Assembly (NCBI GenBank): GCA_963170155.1
Contig: CAUJGP010000024.1
Location: forward strand, 372,001-436,000
DNA: 64,000 bases
Direction of reading: 5' to 3'
Source of the DNA: Bdellovibrionota bacterium
GTDB lineage: Bacteria; Bdellovibrionota; Bdellovibrionia; Bdellovibrionales; Bdellovibrionaceae
A program made the translations under genes and the position numbers. Every line of letters begins with the position of its first letter. Within the stretch, counting starts at the first letter, position 1. A model generated the notes under the pieces. That model was not told where the DNA came from. It was given only the letters and a program-made list of their open reading frames with translations, and did not search any database. Below are positions 8,053 to 16,902 of the stretch, in pieces.

Positions 8053-9354
8053 TTATAGGGATGATAGTTTTTGTGGAAGTATTTCGCGCACATCGTAAAG
8101 CAGCTTATTAAAGTCATCTTCAAGATAAGCTACATATTCAATCCAAGATTTTGAATAGGGTTTTTGTAAGGCGATCCCGTATTGATTGGTCGCTGCATTC
8201 ACCCAGCGGATATGACCGTTAAGCAGGATTTTTCTATGAGGAGCGATTTCCACGATAATAGCAATATTACTGCTTTCATTTAGTGTTGAATGCCCACTGA
8301 TTTTTATCCCATTGAGTGATAAATCGAGTATTTTGAAATTTTTATTTTCTATCTGGCAATCCATGGAGGCCAAAAATCGTGATTTCCTTTCACTGTAATT
8401 CGTATGTGCGAAATTGTAAAGGCCCTCTACCTCTTGAATCAAGCTGCGAGGATAAAGTTGCATGATGTAATTGAGTTCTTCTTTTGTTAGACTTGATAGG
8501 ACATCACTTCTTTCTATAAAGAAATATTGGATCATTTCAGGAGTCATATGCGGATCCATTGATTTATGAAAATATCTTTCAGGAAAACTAAAGTGAGTAA
8601 GCTTATGTTGTGTGAAAAAATGAAATAAGTTTTTTGAAAGAGGTTTGGAGTCATAAACTGATTTCATGCGAATGAATACTTTTTCTAAGTCACCATAGAG
8701 TCCCACAGCAGGAGCTCCATTTGCAAAACTATAGGTATCGATAACTTTGCTTTTCACTCTTTCAAAAAGCAGAAATCCTTCATAGAAATCAGCCATGGCT
8801 GGATTTACAGCAATAAATACTTTATGAATTCCCATGTAATTTCTTATGAACTCATAGAAGAATTTGCAAATGGGTAAAAATAATTCAGCGCGACCTCGGG
8901 AAAAATTTTTATCAATAGCCAGGGCGGACACTTCGGCAATGATTTCATCATTTTTTTCGTAAGGAGAGAGGTCAAAGCTTTTTTCCATTGGCAATCCAAG
9001 CCTCGTTTTTCTGATGATGGACATCGTGCCTATAACCTTCTGATTCAAAAGAATAATAATAGTCGTCGTGGATGGGAGTAGAAAATATTTTGTTATTCTC
9101 ATACCACTAGAGTGTGGTTGCATATATCCACATTCAACGTAATTATCATGGAGAATGGAGTAAGCTTGTTCAAATTCTTCTTTTGTTTGTGCAATTTTAA
9201 AGGAAAAGTCATGCGGTACATTGGGCTTGATGTGAACCATGTTTCTCATAACTTTATACCGAAGAAATTTCGGCATAAAGTTAAGAAGCTTTCTCTTGAA
9301 GTTTCGTTTTCTTTGCTTATCTGATGAGAGTACCATTTTTTTATTACTATCCAT
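8053..9354 (-). CDS. GNAT (N-acyl amino acid synthase-like) domain fused to PilZ
   Basis: A 433-residue protein. The ATG at 9354 is preferred to the upstream start at 9465 because AAAGGGGC lies 6 bp before it. Residues about 40-240 resemble the acyltransferase fold of FeeM-type N-acyl amino acid synthases (FEQAYSILHDNYVECGY, then VIGTMSIIRKTRLGLPME, then EVSALAI and a KVFIAVNP segment). Residues about 335-425 are a PilZ-like domain (ERKSRFLAS, then LDLSLNGIKIS, a D-x-S-x-x-G core), the usual c-di-GMP sensor fold. The likely role is an acyl-group transferase whose activity or location responds to c-di-GMP; the substrate is unknown. Confidence 0.75.
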   Translation of the reverse strand: MDSNKKMVLSSDKQRKRNFKRKLLNFMPKFLRYKVMRNMVHIKPNVPHDFSFKIAQTKEEFEQAYSILHDNYVECGYMQPHSSGMRITKYFLLPSTTTIIILLNQKVIGTMSIIRKTRLGLPMEKSFDLSPYEKNDEIIAEVSALAIDKNFSRGRAELFLPICKFFYEFIRNYMGIHKVFIAVNPAMADFYEGFLLFERVKSKVIDTYSFANGAPAVGLYGDLEKVFIRMKSVYDSKPLSKNLFHFFTQHKLTHFSFPERYFHKSMDPHMTPEMIQYFFIERSDVLSSLTKEELNYIMQLYPRSLIQEVEGLYNFAHTNYSERKSRFLASMDCQIENKNFKILDLSLNGIKISGHSTLNESSNIAIIVEIAPHRKILLNGHIRWVNAATNQYGIALQKPYSKSWIEYVAYLEDDFNKLLYDVREILPQKLSSL

Positions 9355-9813
9355 AACCAGCCCCTTTATTTGATCTAAACGAGTAAATGGTTGGGGTATT
9401 ATCTCTATTGCCCATAGGCCCGAGTTAGAAACTTGTCGAAGAAGAATTACCTCAACAGCTAACATTGGCCTTTCATATAACCATTTAAGACCGCTTCAAA
9501 TTTAAATAGTCTTTTGTCTAGGATCTCATAAGACAGGTGAAAATAAAAATTTATGTCAATTTGTGTTCCGAACTGAGAATTTATTTTAATAAACTAATGT
9601 CTAACTCATGATCAATTTTCGTATCCAATGAGAATTATTCATATTTAACAAGAATAAAAATTAATTATAATTTAATTTCACAGCGTTTGCTTTTTTTATG
9701 CCCTGGCAATAGGTCGGATATGAAGTTAAATGGAAACATTATTGTCATTTGCCAATAAATTTAATTCTCACTAGCATCAAGAGAGGGCTCTGGGTTGCTT
9801 GGAGAAGTTAAAA
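9355..9813. other. AT-rich divergent promoter region
   Basis: Separates the minus-strand GNAT-PilZ gene from the plus-strand outer-membrane gene. It should hold both promoters. The open frame that extends the GNAT gene upstream of 9354 lacks a ribosome binding site. I see no repeat or RNA motif here. Confidence 0.4.
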
Positions 9814-10956
9814 ATGAAAAAAAAATCAAAAATAAAATTTATGGAGTTTCTCCAGAGTGTATCAGTTTTAAACTATTTTTCCAAATCAGCCAGGATTGTT
9901 TTGTTTTTTCTAGGAATTTATTTATTGATGGCTCCTGAACAAAGTCACTCTGAAGTTTTTGAATTGTACCGAGGAGCTAGAGGTCAAGGAATGGGTGGAG
10001 CTGATACGGCCGTTGTCAATGATGAAACGGCTCTTTTGATTAACCCTGCAGGGCTGGGAAAGTTAAGAGATTCCATAGGGACCTTATTGGATCCTGAAAT
10101 TGAATTCGGAGAGCGAACCTCAAAGATGTATTTTAAGAAAACTTTTTCGGGATTTACAAATTTAAGTGCCATTAGTCCTGCCTTGGACACCTTTCGTACG
10201 AAACCATATCATTATAAACAACAAATTTTTCCTTCATTTGTGATTAAAAATTTTGGAATTGGTTTGCTGATCAAAGATTCCATGGATGCGGTGATGAATA
10301 GCGATGGAACTATGATTACCGCAAACGCGTTTAGTGATTGGGTTTTGGCGACAGGATTTAATTTTCGTTTTTGGGATGGTCGGATCAAGTTGGGACTCAC
10401 AGCTAAAGCGATTAATCGTGTGCAAATCAGTGGAGAGTTTCCTGTGTCTCAAAGTTTGAAAGTTCAGGATATTGGTCAAGAGGGGTACGGTGTGGGAACG
10501 GACGTGGGTTTAATGCTTTCAGCCCCTTGGGGGTGGATTCCTACACTTTCCGTGGTTGCGAGGGATATTGGCGATACTCGTTTTAATAACACGGGATTTC
10601 GTTATAAATTGTCCGATAAACCAGATCCTTTGAAACAAGACGCTGATGTGGCTGTTGCCTTTTTTCCTATTCATTCCAATCGAGTGCGATCTTCTTTTAC
10701 CTTTGAGCACAAGCATGTAATGACAGCGAGCGAGTATACGGATAAAATGCAGTTGTATCATTTCGGATGGGAAACGAATATAGCAGACCTTATGTTCGTG
10801 CGTTTTGGAATGAATGGGCGTTATTGGTCCACAGGATTTGAAATTGCTTCTGAACGGACTCAGTTTCAATTTGCTTATTTTGCGGATGATGCTAGTACAA
10901 CAACAACAGCCAATGAAGACCGCCGTTGGACCTTTAAAGCTGTTTTCCGGTATTAG
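9814..10956 (+). CDS. Outer-membrane beta-barrel protein (FadL/PorV-like)
   Basis: A 380-residue exported protein. ATG 9814 has GGAG 9 bp upstream, better than TTG 9799. After a signal region ending near PEQSHSE comes the motif RGARGQGMGGADTAVV followed by DETALLINPAGL, the N-terminal signature shared by FadL-type hydrophobic-substrate channels and PorV/TraF-like outer-membrane proteins. The remainder alternates polar and hydrophobic residues and ends in an aromatic residue (FRY), as barrel proteins do. Transported substrate is unknown. It is read alone and is followed by a terminator. Confidence 0.75.
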   Translation: MKKKSKIKFMEFLQSVSVLNYFSKSARIVLFFLGIYLLMAPEQSHSEVFELYRGARGQGMGGADTAVVNDETALLINPAGLGKLRDSIGTLLDPEIEFGERTSKMYFKKTFSGFTNLSAISPALDTFRTKPYHYKQQIFPSFVIKNFGIGLLIKDSMDAVMNSDGTMITANAFSDWVLATGFNFRFWDGRIKLGLTAKAINRVQISGEFPVSQSLKVQDIGQEGYGVGTDVGLMLSAPWGWIPTLSVVARDIGDTRFNNTGFRYKLSDKPDPLKQDADVAVAFFPIHSNRVRSSFTFEHKHVMTASEYTDKMQLYHFGWETNIADLMFVRFGMNGRYWSTGFEIASERTQFQFAYFADDASTTTTANEDRRWTFKAVFRY

Positions 10957-10971
10957 TCGATGTGCTCCTTC

Positions 10972-11001
10972 CTCTCAAAGTTGATGGGGGAGAGTTTTTT
11001 T
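10972..11001 (+). terminator. Intrinsic terminator after the outer-membrane gene
   Basis: Short stem CTCTC (10972-10976)/GAGAG (10990-10994) followed directly by seven T residues, 15 bp past the stop codon. It separates this gene from the convergent kinase gene. Confidence 0.6.
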
Positions 11002-11021
11002 GATGAGCGTCCAAATCTGAT

Positions 11022-13004
11022 TTAGGAAACCAATTTAAACTGTTCAGTGATGTAAGGAACTTTGATCACTAACGTGGTCCCTTTTAGGAGAGCGGATTCT
11101 ATTTTGGCTGTTCCACCCAAATCTTTCACTGTGTGCATAATGGCTTCCATGCCAAGGCCGTTTCCGGATGTTAAAGTGCTGTGCTCGCGGTTGGATAAAT
11201 CTCCCTTAAATATAAATTGAAGGACTTCATTATCAGATAATAAATTGGTGGCGATTCCCTTTGTTCTCAGGCGTTCTCTGATTTTGATGGGATCCAGTCC
11301 TTGACCATCATCTAAAATTCGAATCACTAAAGCGGATTCATTGTAATTGAGATCTGTTTTTTCCACGTGAACTTTAATAGTGATCACTCCAAATTCTTCT
11401 TTATGATGGAATCTTCTCAGTACAGGGCTTTCAATTCCGTGATCTACAATGTTTGTTAGCTGATGGATTAGCGTTGTAAACAGTTCAGAGTAGTGCTCAC
11501 GATGAATGAGCGTATTTCCGCCTTCCACCACCAAGGGTTTAATTTTTTTTCCGAGTTTCATGGCTAAAGCTTGGATAGTTTCTTCAAAGCCTTCGAGAAA
11601 TTGAATGATTGGAACATAAAAAATATCTTTTTCAAAGGAGAGTACAAGTTCATTGAGTTTTGTTTCTGTTCGTAGATTGTTTAAAAAATTTGTAATTGTC
11701 TCCAGTGGGATTTCAACAGATCGTTTGCCATGAATGACTTCATTACCCAGAAGAACCTCGTTGCTTTTGAGAAAAGTTTGAAACTCATAACGAACCTTAT
11801 TAAAATGTGATTGAAGAATATAAAGATTATTCTTTGAAAGCCCTTCGCTTTGGACTTCTAAGAGCAGTTGTTCTGTGTCGTGGCAACTTTGTGCCAAGTC
11901 ATAGATGGCAAATGTTGTCGCTCCGCCTTTGATGGTGTGTAAGCAACGTAAAGCTGTTTGCAGTTGAAACTTATAGTGATCCGATAGTACTTCATTGAGC
12001 TCACTCAAGAGCTTTTGCACGTCAAAGATATAGTGGGTAATTTCTTTTTTTCTTCTGACTACGTTAATCACCATATGGCTGTACGCGCGTTCCCGTTCGG
12101 CTGCTTTTTCAGCCACTTCTAATTCTGTTTTATCAGTGACTACAACCACGACAGATTCCAACTTTGAATTAGCATCATTAATAGGAAAATAGTTTAAAAA
12201 TAAAGAGCGATTATAAGCGTTAAAAACATGATCAGGCCCGAGAGAAACCAAGTCTTTGAAAGGAAGGGTTTCTGAGAATAAGCTTTCTATCCATTTTTGG
12301 ATTTTGACGGCGTTATTGATGTCGGCTTTGATAGCATCCCAGAAGGGTAGATTGGCAGGACTCAAATCCAATAAATTTTCACAAGATCGAGAATGTACGG
12401 ATAAGCACTTACCATGCTTATCAAAAATAAAAAAACCTTGATCCAATGAATCTAAAAGCGCTCGCATAGTAGCATTGAGATTTTCAAATTCTGCTGTTTT
12501 TACCTTTACTTTATGTTCTAGGGTTTTAGAGTAGCGCTCCAATTCCTCGTGAGTTTTGGGGAGATTGCCTGTACTATGTACTTTTTCTTGTGATTCAATT
12601 TTGTATTTCTGATAGGATTTAATTTCTGATTGTGTATTTTTCAAATACACAATCCAAAATTGATTTGTTGCACTTGGCTTAAATGAATCGGGATCTTTAG
12701 ATTTATTTTTAGAATCAACAGTTGTGTAGGGTTGCAGTGCAACTTGTACGCGACCCTTTTTTCCACAGGAGGTTGTGAAATGACTTTCTTTGTAGGGAAT
12801 GGTTTCACTTCTTTTTTCTGATTTTATGAGTTCGTTGAGATCATCGTCAAAATGAATTAAATCCAAAAAATATTTCTCACACAATGCTTCTGATTTTGAT
12901 ATTCCAAATATTCTTTCAGCTTCTGGGTTTAAATAGATAACAGTGCCTCGATGATCGAGAACAAAAGTTGATTCAAGCAGCAAATCAAAAAAATTAAACT
13001 CCAT
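11022..13004 (-). CDS. CheA-like histidine kinase with PAS and Hpt domains
   Basis: About 660 residues. Domains in order: N-terminal PAS (FFDLLLESTFVLDHRGTV, IYLNPEAERIFG), a coiled segment, a second PAS (LLDSLDQGFFIFDKHGK), then an Hpt helix bundle whose phospho-accepting His is in LHTIKGGA, then a CheA-type ATPase with N-box TNIVDHGIESP, G1 box DDGQGLD and G2 box GNGLGMEA. It lacks a CheW-like coupling domain and a P2 domain, so it is not a classical chemotaxis kinase. It probably phosphorylates a separate response regulator after sensing through PAS. ATG 13004 is chosen because GGAG precedes it, while GTG 13016 has no such site. Confidence 0.85.
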   Translation of the reverse strand: MEFNFFDLLLESTFVLDHRGTVIYLNPEAERIFGISKSEALCEKYFLDLIHFDDDLNELIKSEKRSETIPYKESHFTTSCGKKGRVQVALQPYTTVDSKNKSKDPDSFKPSATNQFWIVYLKNTQSEIKSYQKYKIESQEKVHSTGNLPKTHEELERYSKTLEHKVKVKTAEFENLNATMRALLDSLDQGFFIFDKHGKCLSVHSRSCENLLDLSPANLPFWDAIKADINNAVKIQKWIESLFSETLPFKDLVSLGPDHVFNAYNRSLFLNYFPINDANSKLESVVVVVTDKTELEVAEKAAERERAYSHMVINVVRRKKEITHYIFDVQKLLSELNEVLSDHYKFQLQTALRCLHTIKGGATTFAIYDLAQSCHDTEQLLLEVQSEGLSKNNLYILQSHFNKVRYEFQTFLKSNEVLLGNEVIHGKRSVEIPLETITNFLNNLRTETKLNELVLSFEKDIFYVPIIQFLEGFEETIQALAMKLGKKIKPLVVEGGNTLIHREHYSELFTTLIHQLTNIVDHGIESPVLRRFHHKEEFGVITIKVHVEKTDLNYNESALVIRILDDGQGLDPIKIRERLRTKGIATNLLSDNEVLQFIFKGDLSNREHSTLTSGNGLGMEAIMHTVKDLGGTAKIESALLKGTTLVIKVPYITEQFKLVS

Positions 13005-13270
13005 TTTGCTGAGCACTCCATGATGTAAAATATTTTATTACTGCTATTTCTTCGGCATTCTATCAAAAATAATTTAGGACCTTCGTCGGATTGGTTCACA
13101 TTTAGAGAAAAAAACAAAAGAATGTAGACAAAAGTCCTCAATCAAAATTTTAAAATAATCAAATTGAGGTCAATTCCTTGAACTTTTTTGTCTTAATTTG
13201 AAGCAAAAAAATGAAAATCTTGATGAAGTGATTAAATCAAAAAAACAAATTACAATGATTTATATATTTT

Positions 13271-13470
13271 CTATGAATATGATAATTGATTATCACGCAA
13301 TTCATCTCTTAGGCATTGAAGGTTTATGTTGTCGGCATAATAATTTTTTGTTGGTAAGGCAATATGAAAAGTCGTTCCCTTCTTTAAATAGGGTTGAATT
13401 TTTTTTGATGCCTTTATGCGATTATGTTCATTTTTAATGGTGTAGAGGCAAAATTTTGAGATGATCCTAT
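13271..13470 (-). pseudogene. Remnant of a histidine-kinase ATPase domain
   Basis: The minus-strand frame contains FCLYTIKNEHNRIKASK and then KKGTTFHIALPTKN, which matches the last strands of a HATPase_c domain (the G-T-T-F-x-I-x-L-P ending of sensor kinases). The catalytic N and G boxes are absent and the sequence before it is not kinase-like, so only the tail survives. It lies between the CheA-like gene and the insertion sequence; the surrounding 13017-13603 region otherwise shows no gene. Confidence 0.4.
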
Positions 13471-13603
13471 CAAATTTTGATTGAAATTTTACAATCGATA
13501 TAAAGAAAACTTCAAGAACATTGACTGATGATATCCAAATTAAAAGACAAAAAATTTGAAAATTTTTCAAAATAAATTAAATGCCCTTGGGATTGATTTA
13601 GAA

Positions 13604-13611
13604 CTAAGTAG
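13604..13611 (+). repeat. Left copy of the insertion-sequence target duplication
   Basis: CTAAGTAG, repeated exactly at 15281-15288. Because the inverted repeats begin TTCTC and end GAGAA, the duplication could also be counted as 4 bp (AAGT) with 16-bp inverted repeats. Confidence 0.7.
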
Positions 13612-13750
13612 TTCTCATCCGGGAACTCTAAGTATTTGAGATTAAATAAAAAAGCGCATTTTCTAGTTCCCTAAATCTAAATTATTTGCTTTATTTCGAG
13701 TACCGACTTCAAAGAAAACAACAACTTAGAAAAAACAGGAAAGTAAAAAG

Positions 13751-15085
13751 ATGCGCGACATTAGAAGACCACAGCTTGATTTGTTTGTCCAGTACCCCGA
13801 GCACAAATTAGGACAGGAATTGCACCAAATTTCATTAATTTTGGATCGTCACCCTGAGTTTGTTGAATGGGTTCATGTGGATTTAGTGCAAGACAAGAGT
13901 AATACTGGCGATAATGGCATGAGTTCTGAACAGGTATTGCGAGCGGCCATTTTAAAACAGACTCGTGGAATGAGTTATGAAGAGCTTGCTTTTGATTTAG
14001 AGGATTCAGCGTCCACGAGAGCTTTTATCGGCCTCGGCTATAACGAAAAGTATTCCTCGTCGTGTCTCCATTCTAACATTCGTGCCATCAGCGAACAGAG
14101 TTGGGAGGAAATTCAGTTGGCACTTGTGGCCGAATCAAGAGAGACCGGTTTGGAGAGCGGCAAACGAGTACGAATGGATAGCACGGTGGTCGAAAGCCAT
14201 ATTCATCATCCCACGGATGCATCGTTAGTTTACGATGTTCTCCGAGTTTTAAGTCGAGAATTTAAAGCTGTCAGAGAGGCGGCAAATAAGCCTCATTGGC
14301 GCCTTCCAGTTCCGATCAAAGACATAAAGTCATTGCTTTTTAGAATTAATAATTCCCCCAATGATGAACAACGACTCCCTCAATATAAAAAGCTTCTCAA
14401 AATTGCCTCCAAAGTGATGAAGAACCTTCTTGAGCTAATTCCAAAATTGGAAAAAGCAGAATCAGTCTCAGCTGATCAGAGAACTCGAATGCAGGAGCTT
14501 TCTGAATATCTTGAGAAAATTATTTATCAAGCCGATCAACGCGTCATTCGTGGTAAAAAAGTTCCAGTCTCTAAAAAACTTGTTTCAATTTTTGAGCCCC
14601 ATACCGACATCATTGTGAAAGATCGAAGGGAGACCACCTTTGGTCACAAAATTTTCCTCACCTCGGGAGAGAGTAACTTAATTTTGGATTGTCAGATTCC
14701 CAGAGGGAATCCTAACGACAGCGATATGTTTAGTTCTTGTTTAGAAAGAACGAGGGGTGCTTTAGGTCGTATCCCCTTGCAAACAAGCTGTGATGGCGGA
14801 TTTGCCTCAAGGGACAATGTGACTAAAGCTAAATCTCAAGGCGTCAATGACGTCTGTTTTGGAAAGCTCTGTGGAATGAAGCTTCTTGATACCGTCAAAA
14901 GTAGTTGGGTTTATGAGAAGCTCCGAAACTGGCGAGCTGGTATTGAAGGTGTTATCTCTTTTCTAAAGAGAGGATTTGGCCTCAGTCGTTGTTCGTGGAG
15001 TGGTTACGATGGATTTTGCCGTTATGTCAGAGGCGCGGTCGTGGCTTTCAACCTAATGGTGATAGCTCGGGCAGAACTAAAGTAA
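13751..15085 (+). CDS. DDE transposase (ISNCY/IS1182-like group)
   Basis: A 444-residue transposase that moves its own insertion sequence. The N-terminal part resembles the InsH N-terminal (DUF772) region: MSSEQVLRAAILKQ followed by GMSYEELAFDLEDS. The first catalytic Asp is likely in RVRMDSTVVESHIHHPTD, the second in LILDCQIPRGNPNDSDMF or TSCDGGFASRDN, and the Glu in WRAGIEGVISFLKRGFGLSR, followed by the usual WSGYDGF ending. The frame is full length and unbroken. Its exact IS family should be taken as approximate. A short AGGAAAGTAAAAAG leader precedes the ATG. Confidence 0.88.
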   Translation: MRDIRRPQLDLFVQYPEHKLGQELHQISLILDRHPEFVEWVHVDLVQDKSNTGDNGMSSEQVLRAAILKQTRGMSYEELAFDLEDSASTRAFIGLGYNEKYSSSCLHSNIRAISEQSWEEIQLALVAESRETGLESGKRVRMDSTVVESHIHHPTDASLVYDVLRVLSREFKAVREAANKPHWRLPVPIKDIKSLLFRINNSPNDEQRLPQYKKLLKIASKVMKNLLELIPKLEKAESVSADQRTRMQELSEYLEKIIYQADQRVIRGKKVPVSKKLVSIFEPHTDIIVKDRRETTFGHKIFLTSGESNLILDCQIPRGNPNDSDMFSSCLERTRGALGRIPLQTSCDGGFASRDNVTKAKSQGVNDVCFGKLCGMKLLDTVKSSWVYEKLRNWRAGIEGVISFLKRGFGLSRCSWSGYDGFCRYVRGAVVAFNLMVIARAELK

Positions 15086-15156
15086 CTTACTTTAGTTCAA
15101 TAACGAAGATCGATGGAGATGATCAATGGATTGCTATGTCTTGATAAGGGATCACT

Positions 15157-15250
15157 TCGCTTGATGGAGTCGTTTTTTAGAGGGCTACGCATGGAGTTGT
15201 TCTAAAAAATGAGCTTCGATAGCCCTATAAAGAACGACTCCATCAAGCGA
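15157..15250. repeat. Long hairpin in the 3' part of the insertion sequence
   Basis: Perfect 18-bp inverted repeat: TCGCTTGATGGAGTCGTT at 15157-15174 against its complement at 15233-15250. A second pair lies inside (AGGGCTA 15181-15187, TAGCCCT 15220-15226). It lies between the transposase stop and the right end and could end transcription, shield the transposase from outside transcripts or be a transposase recognition structure. Confidence 0.75.
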
Positions 15251-15280
15251 AAAATAAAAGGGGCCATTCCCGGATGAGAA

Positions 15281-15288
15281 CTAAGTAG
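15281..15288 (+). repeat. Right copy of the insertion-sequence target duplication
   Basis: CTAAGTAG, identical to 13604-13611 across the element. Confidence 0.7.
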
Positions 15289-15568
15289 TTTAACCGTCAA
15301 GGAGCGGTCAAAAAGCAACAAAGTGAAGTAAGTGAAAATTTGAATTCAATGGGGAAATCCAATATTGATGCCCAATAAAAAGGTTTTTGCTAAAACGAAG
15401 TATGTCGTTTATACAGAGATTCTTCAAAGTTTGAAATGAAAAAAATTTATTATTTTAGATGTTATCAAAGTTCTCGGATTACTTTTAAAAGGGTATATTT
15501 GTCAGATTTAAAGGTATCAAGATATAAAGACACAATGCAATCATGAGATAGAGAATTTGGAGGTATTG

Positions 15569-16879
15569 GTGGAGCTTCAACATGTAGTCACAGGTTCTGA
15601 TGATAAAAAAATCGTAGTTATTGTTGGTGCGGGATTTGGAGGTTTGAATGCGGCAAAGGCTCTTTCTAACAAATCCAATGTTCAAGTGGTACTTATCGAT
15701 CAAAAAAATCACCATTTATTTCAGCCTCTTCTTTATCAGGTGGCAACGGCGGGGCTCAATCCCGCGGATATTGCTGTTCCTGTTCGTAGTCAATTTTCTG
15801 ACGTGGATAATGTTGCGGTTCATCTGGCCAAGATAACTGTCGTGGATCTGGAGAAAAAAACTCTTCAAGTGGATGGATCTGACAACGAATTTGGGTTTGA
15901 TTATTTGATCCTCGCCTGTGGAGCAAGACACTCTTATTTTGCTCATCCAGAATGGGAAGAGTATGCACCAGGACTGAAAACTCTAGAACAGGCAACAGAG
16001 ATCCGCCGCCGCATTTTGCTTGCCTTTGAACATGCCGAAAACGAATTGGATGAAGAAAAGAGAAAGACACTTTTGAATTTTGTTGTAATCGGAGGAGGGC
16101 CGACGGGTGTTGAGTTGGCGGGAGCTATTGCTGATATCAGCCGAACGGTTCTTGTGCGCGATTTTAAAAGAATCAACCCTTCAACAGCTAAAGTTATTTT
16201 GTTGGAAGCCGGTCCGCGTCTTCTTTCGGCCTTCTCTGAGGACCTATCTGAACATACGAGAAAGGCTTTGACAAGTTTAGGCGTTGAGGTGCGTACACAC
16301 GTGCGTGTTGAAAATATTACGGCAGAAGGTGTCTATGTGGGGACTGATTTTATTCCTACGAAAAGTGCTTTTTGGGCCGCAGGTGTTCAAGCCAATTCGT
16401 TGAATTTGATTCCATCTGTTGATCGAGATCCATCTGGTCGTATTAAAGTCAGAGGTGATCTTTCAATTCCAAATCACCCCGACATTTTTGTGATTGGAGA
16501 TATGGCAGCTATTGAAATGGCTGATGGCAAACTTGTTCCAGGCTTAGCGCCTGCCGCTATTCAGGAAGGAGTTTATGTCGCTCGGGCCATTTTATCTTCG
16601 ATGCAAAAGAAACCTCGTGAAAATTTTCATTATTGGGATAAAGGGCTTATGGCAACGATTGGGAAGAACAAGGCAATTATGCAGGCCGGAAACATACATA
16701 TGACAGGACGCTTCGCTTGGTTAGGGTGGTTTTTTATACATATATTTTATTTAATAGGATTTAAAAACAGGATTAGTGTTTTGCTTCAGTGGACATGGAG
16801 TTATGTTTTTGCAAAACGGGGTTCTCGATTGATCACTGAAAAAGGCTGGAAGCTCTCTCAACAAAAAGAGAAAGCCTGA
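15569..16879 (+). CDS. ndh: Type II NADH dehydrogenase
   Basis: Non-proton-pumping NADH:quinone oxidoreductase, a peripheral enzyme on the cytoplasmic face of the inner membrane that feeds electrons from NADH to quinone. Two dinucleotide folds are visible: VGAGFGGLNAAK near the N-terminus (FAD) and IGGGPTGVELAGAI near residue 175 (NADH). FQPLLYQVATAGL and the C-terminal FAWLGWFFIHIFYL helix pair, which anchors the enzyme, are hallmarks of the family. GTG 15569 is favoured because GGAGG lies 5 bp before it; the TTG codons at 15557 and 15566 in the same frame are alternatives. Confidence 0.93.
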   Translation: MELQHVVTGSDDKKIVVIVGAGFGGLNAAKALSNKSNVQVVLIDQKNHHLFQPLLYQVATAGLNPADIAVPVRSQFSDVDNVAVHLAKITVVDLEKKTLQVDGSDNEFGFDYLILACGARHSYFAHPEWEEYAPGLKTLEQATEIRRRILLAFEHAENELDEEKRKTLLNFVVIGGGPTGVELAGAIADISRTVLVRDFKRINPSTAKVILLEAGPRLLSAFSEDLSEHTRKALTSLGVEVRTHVRVENITAEGVYVGTDFIPTKSAFWAAGVQANSLNLIPSVDRDPSGRIKVRGDLSIPNHPDIFVIGDMAAIEMADGKLVPGLAPAAIQEGVYVARAILSSMQKKPRENFHYWDKGLMATIGKNKAIMQAGNIHMTGRFAWLGWFFIHIFYLIGFKNRISVLLQWTWSYVFAKRGSRLITEKGWKLSQQKEKA

Positions 16880-16902
16880 AGAACATTGGAGTGACAGGAT
16901 TT

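Larger units (their letters stand above)
13612..15280 (+). mobile_element. Complete insertion sequence, about 1.67 kb
   Basis: Bounded by perfect 14-bp terminal inverted repeats TTCTCATCCGGGAA at 13612-13625 and 15267-15280, and by an 8-bp direct repeat CTAAGTAG on either side. It carries one transposase gene reading outward to the right and a large hairpin behind it. Intact repeats, an intact transposase and an intact duplication suggest recent insertion. It landed in an intergenic stretch, so no host gene is clearly broken. Confidence 0.85.

Noticed and set aside
13561-15380. A host gene interrupted by the insertion sequence
   Set aside because: Joining the flanks after removing the element gives only short frames ending in stops; no continuous gene is restored.
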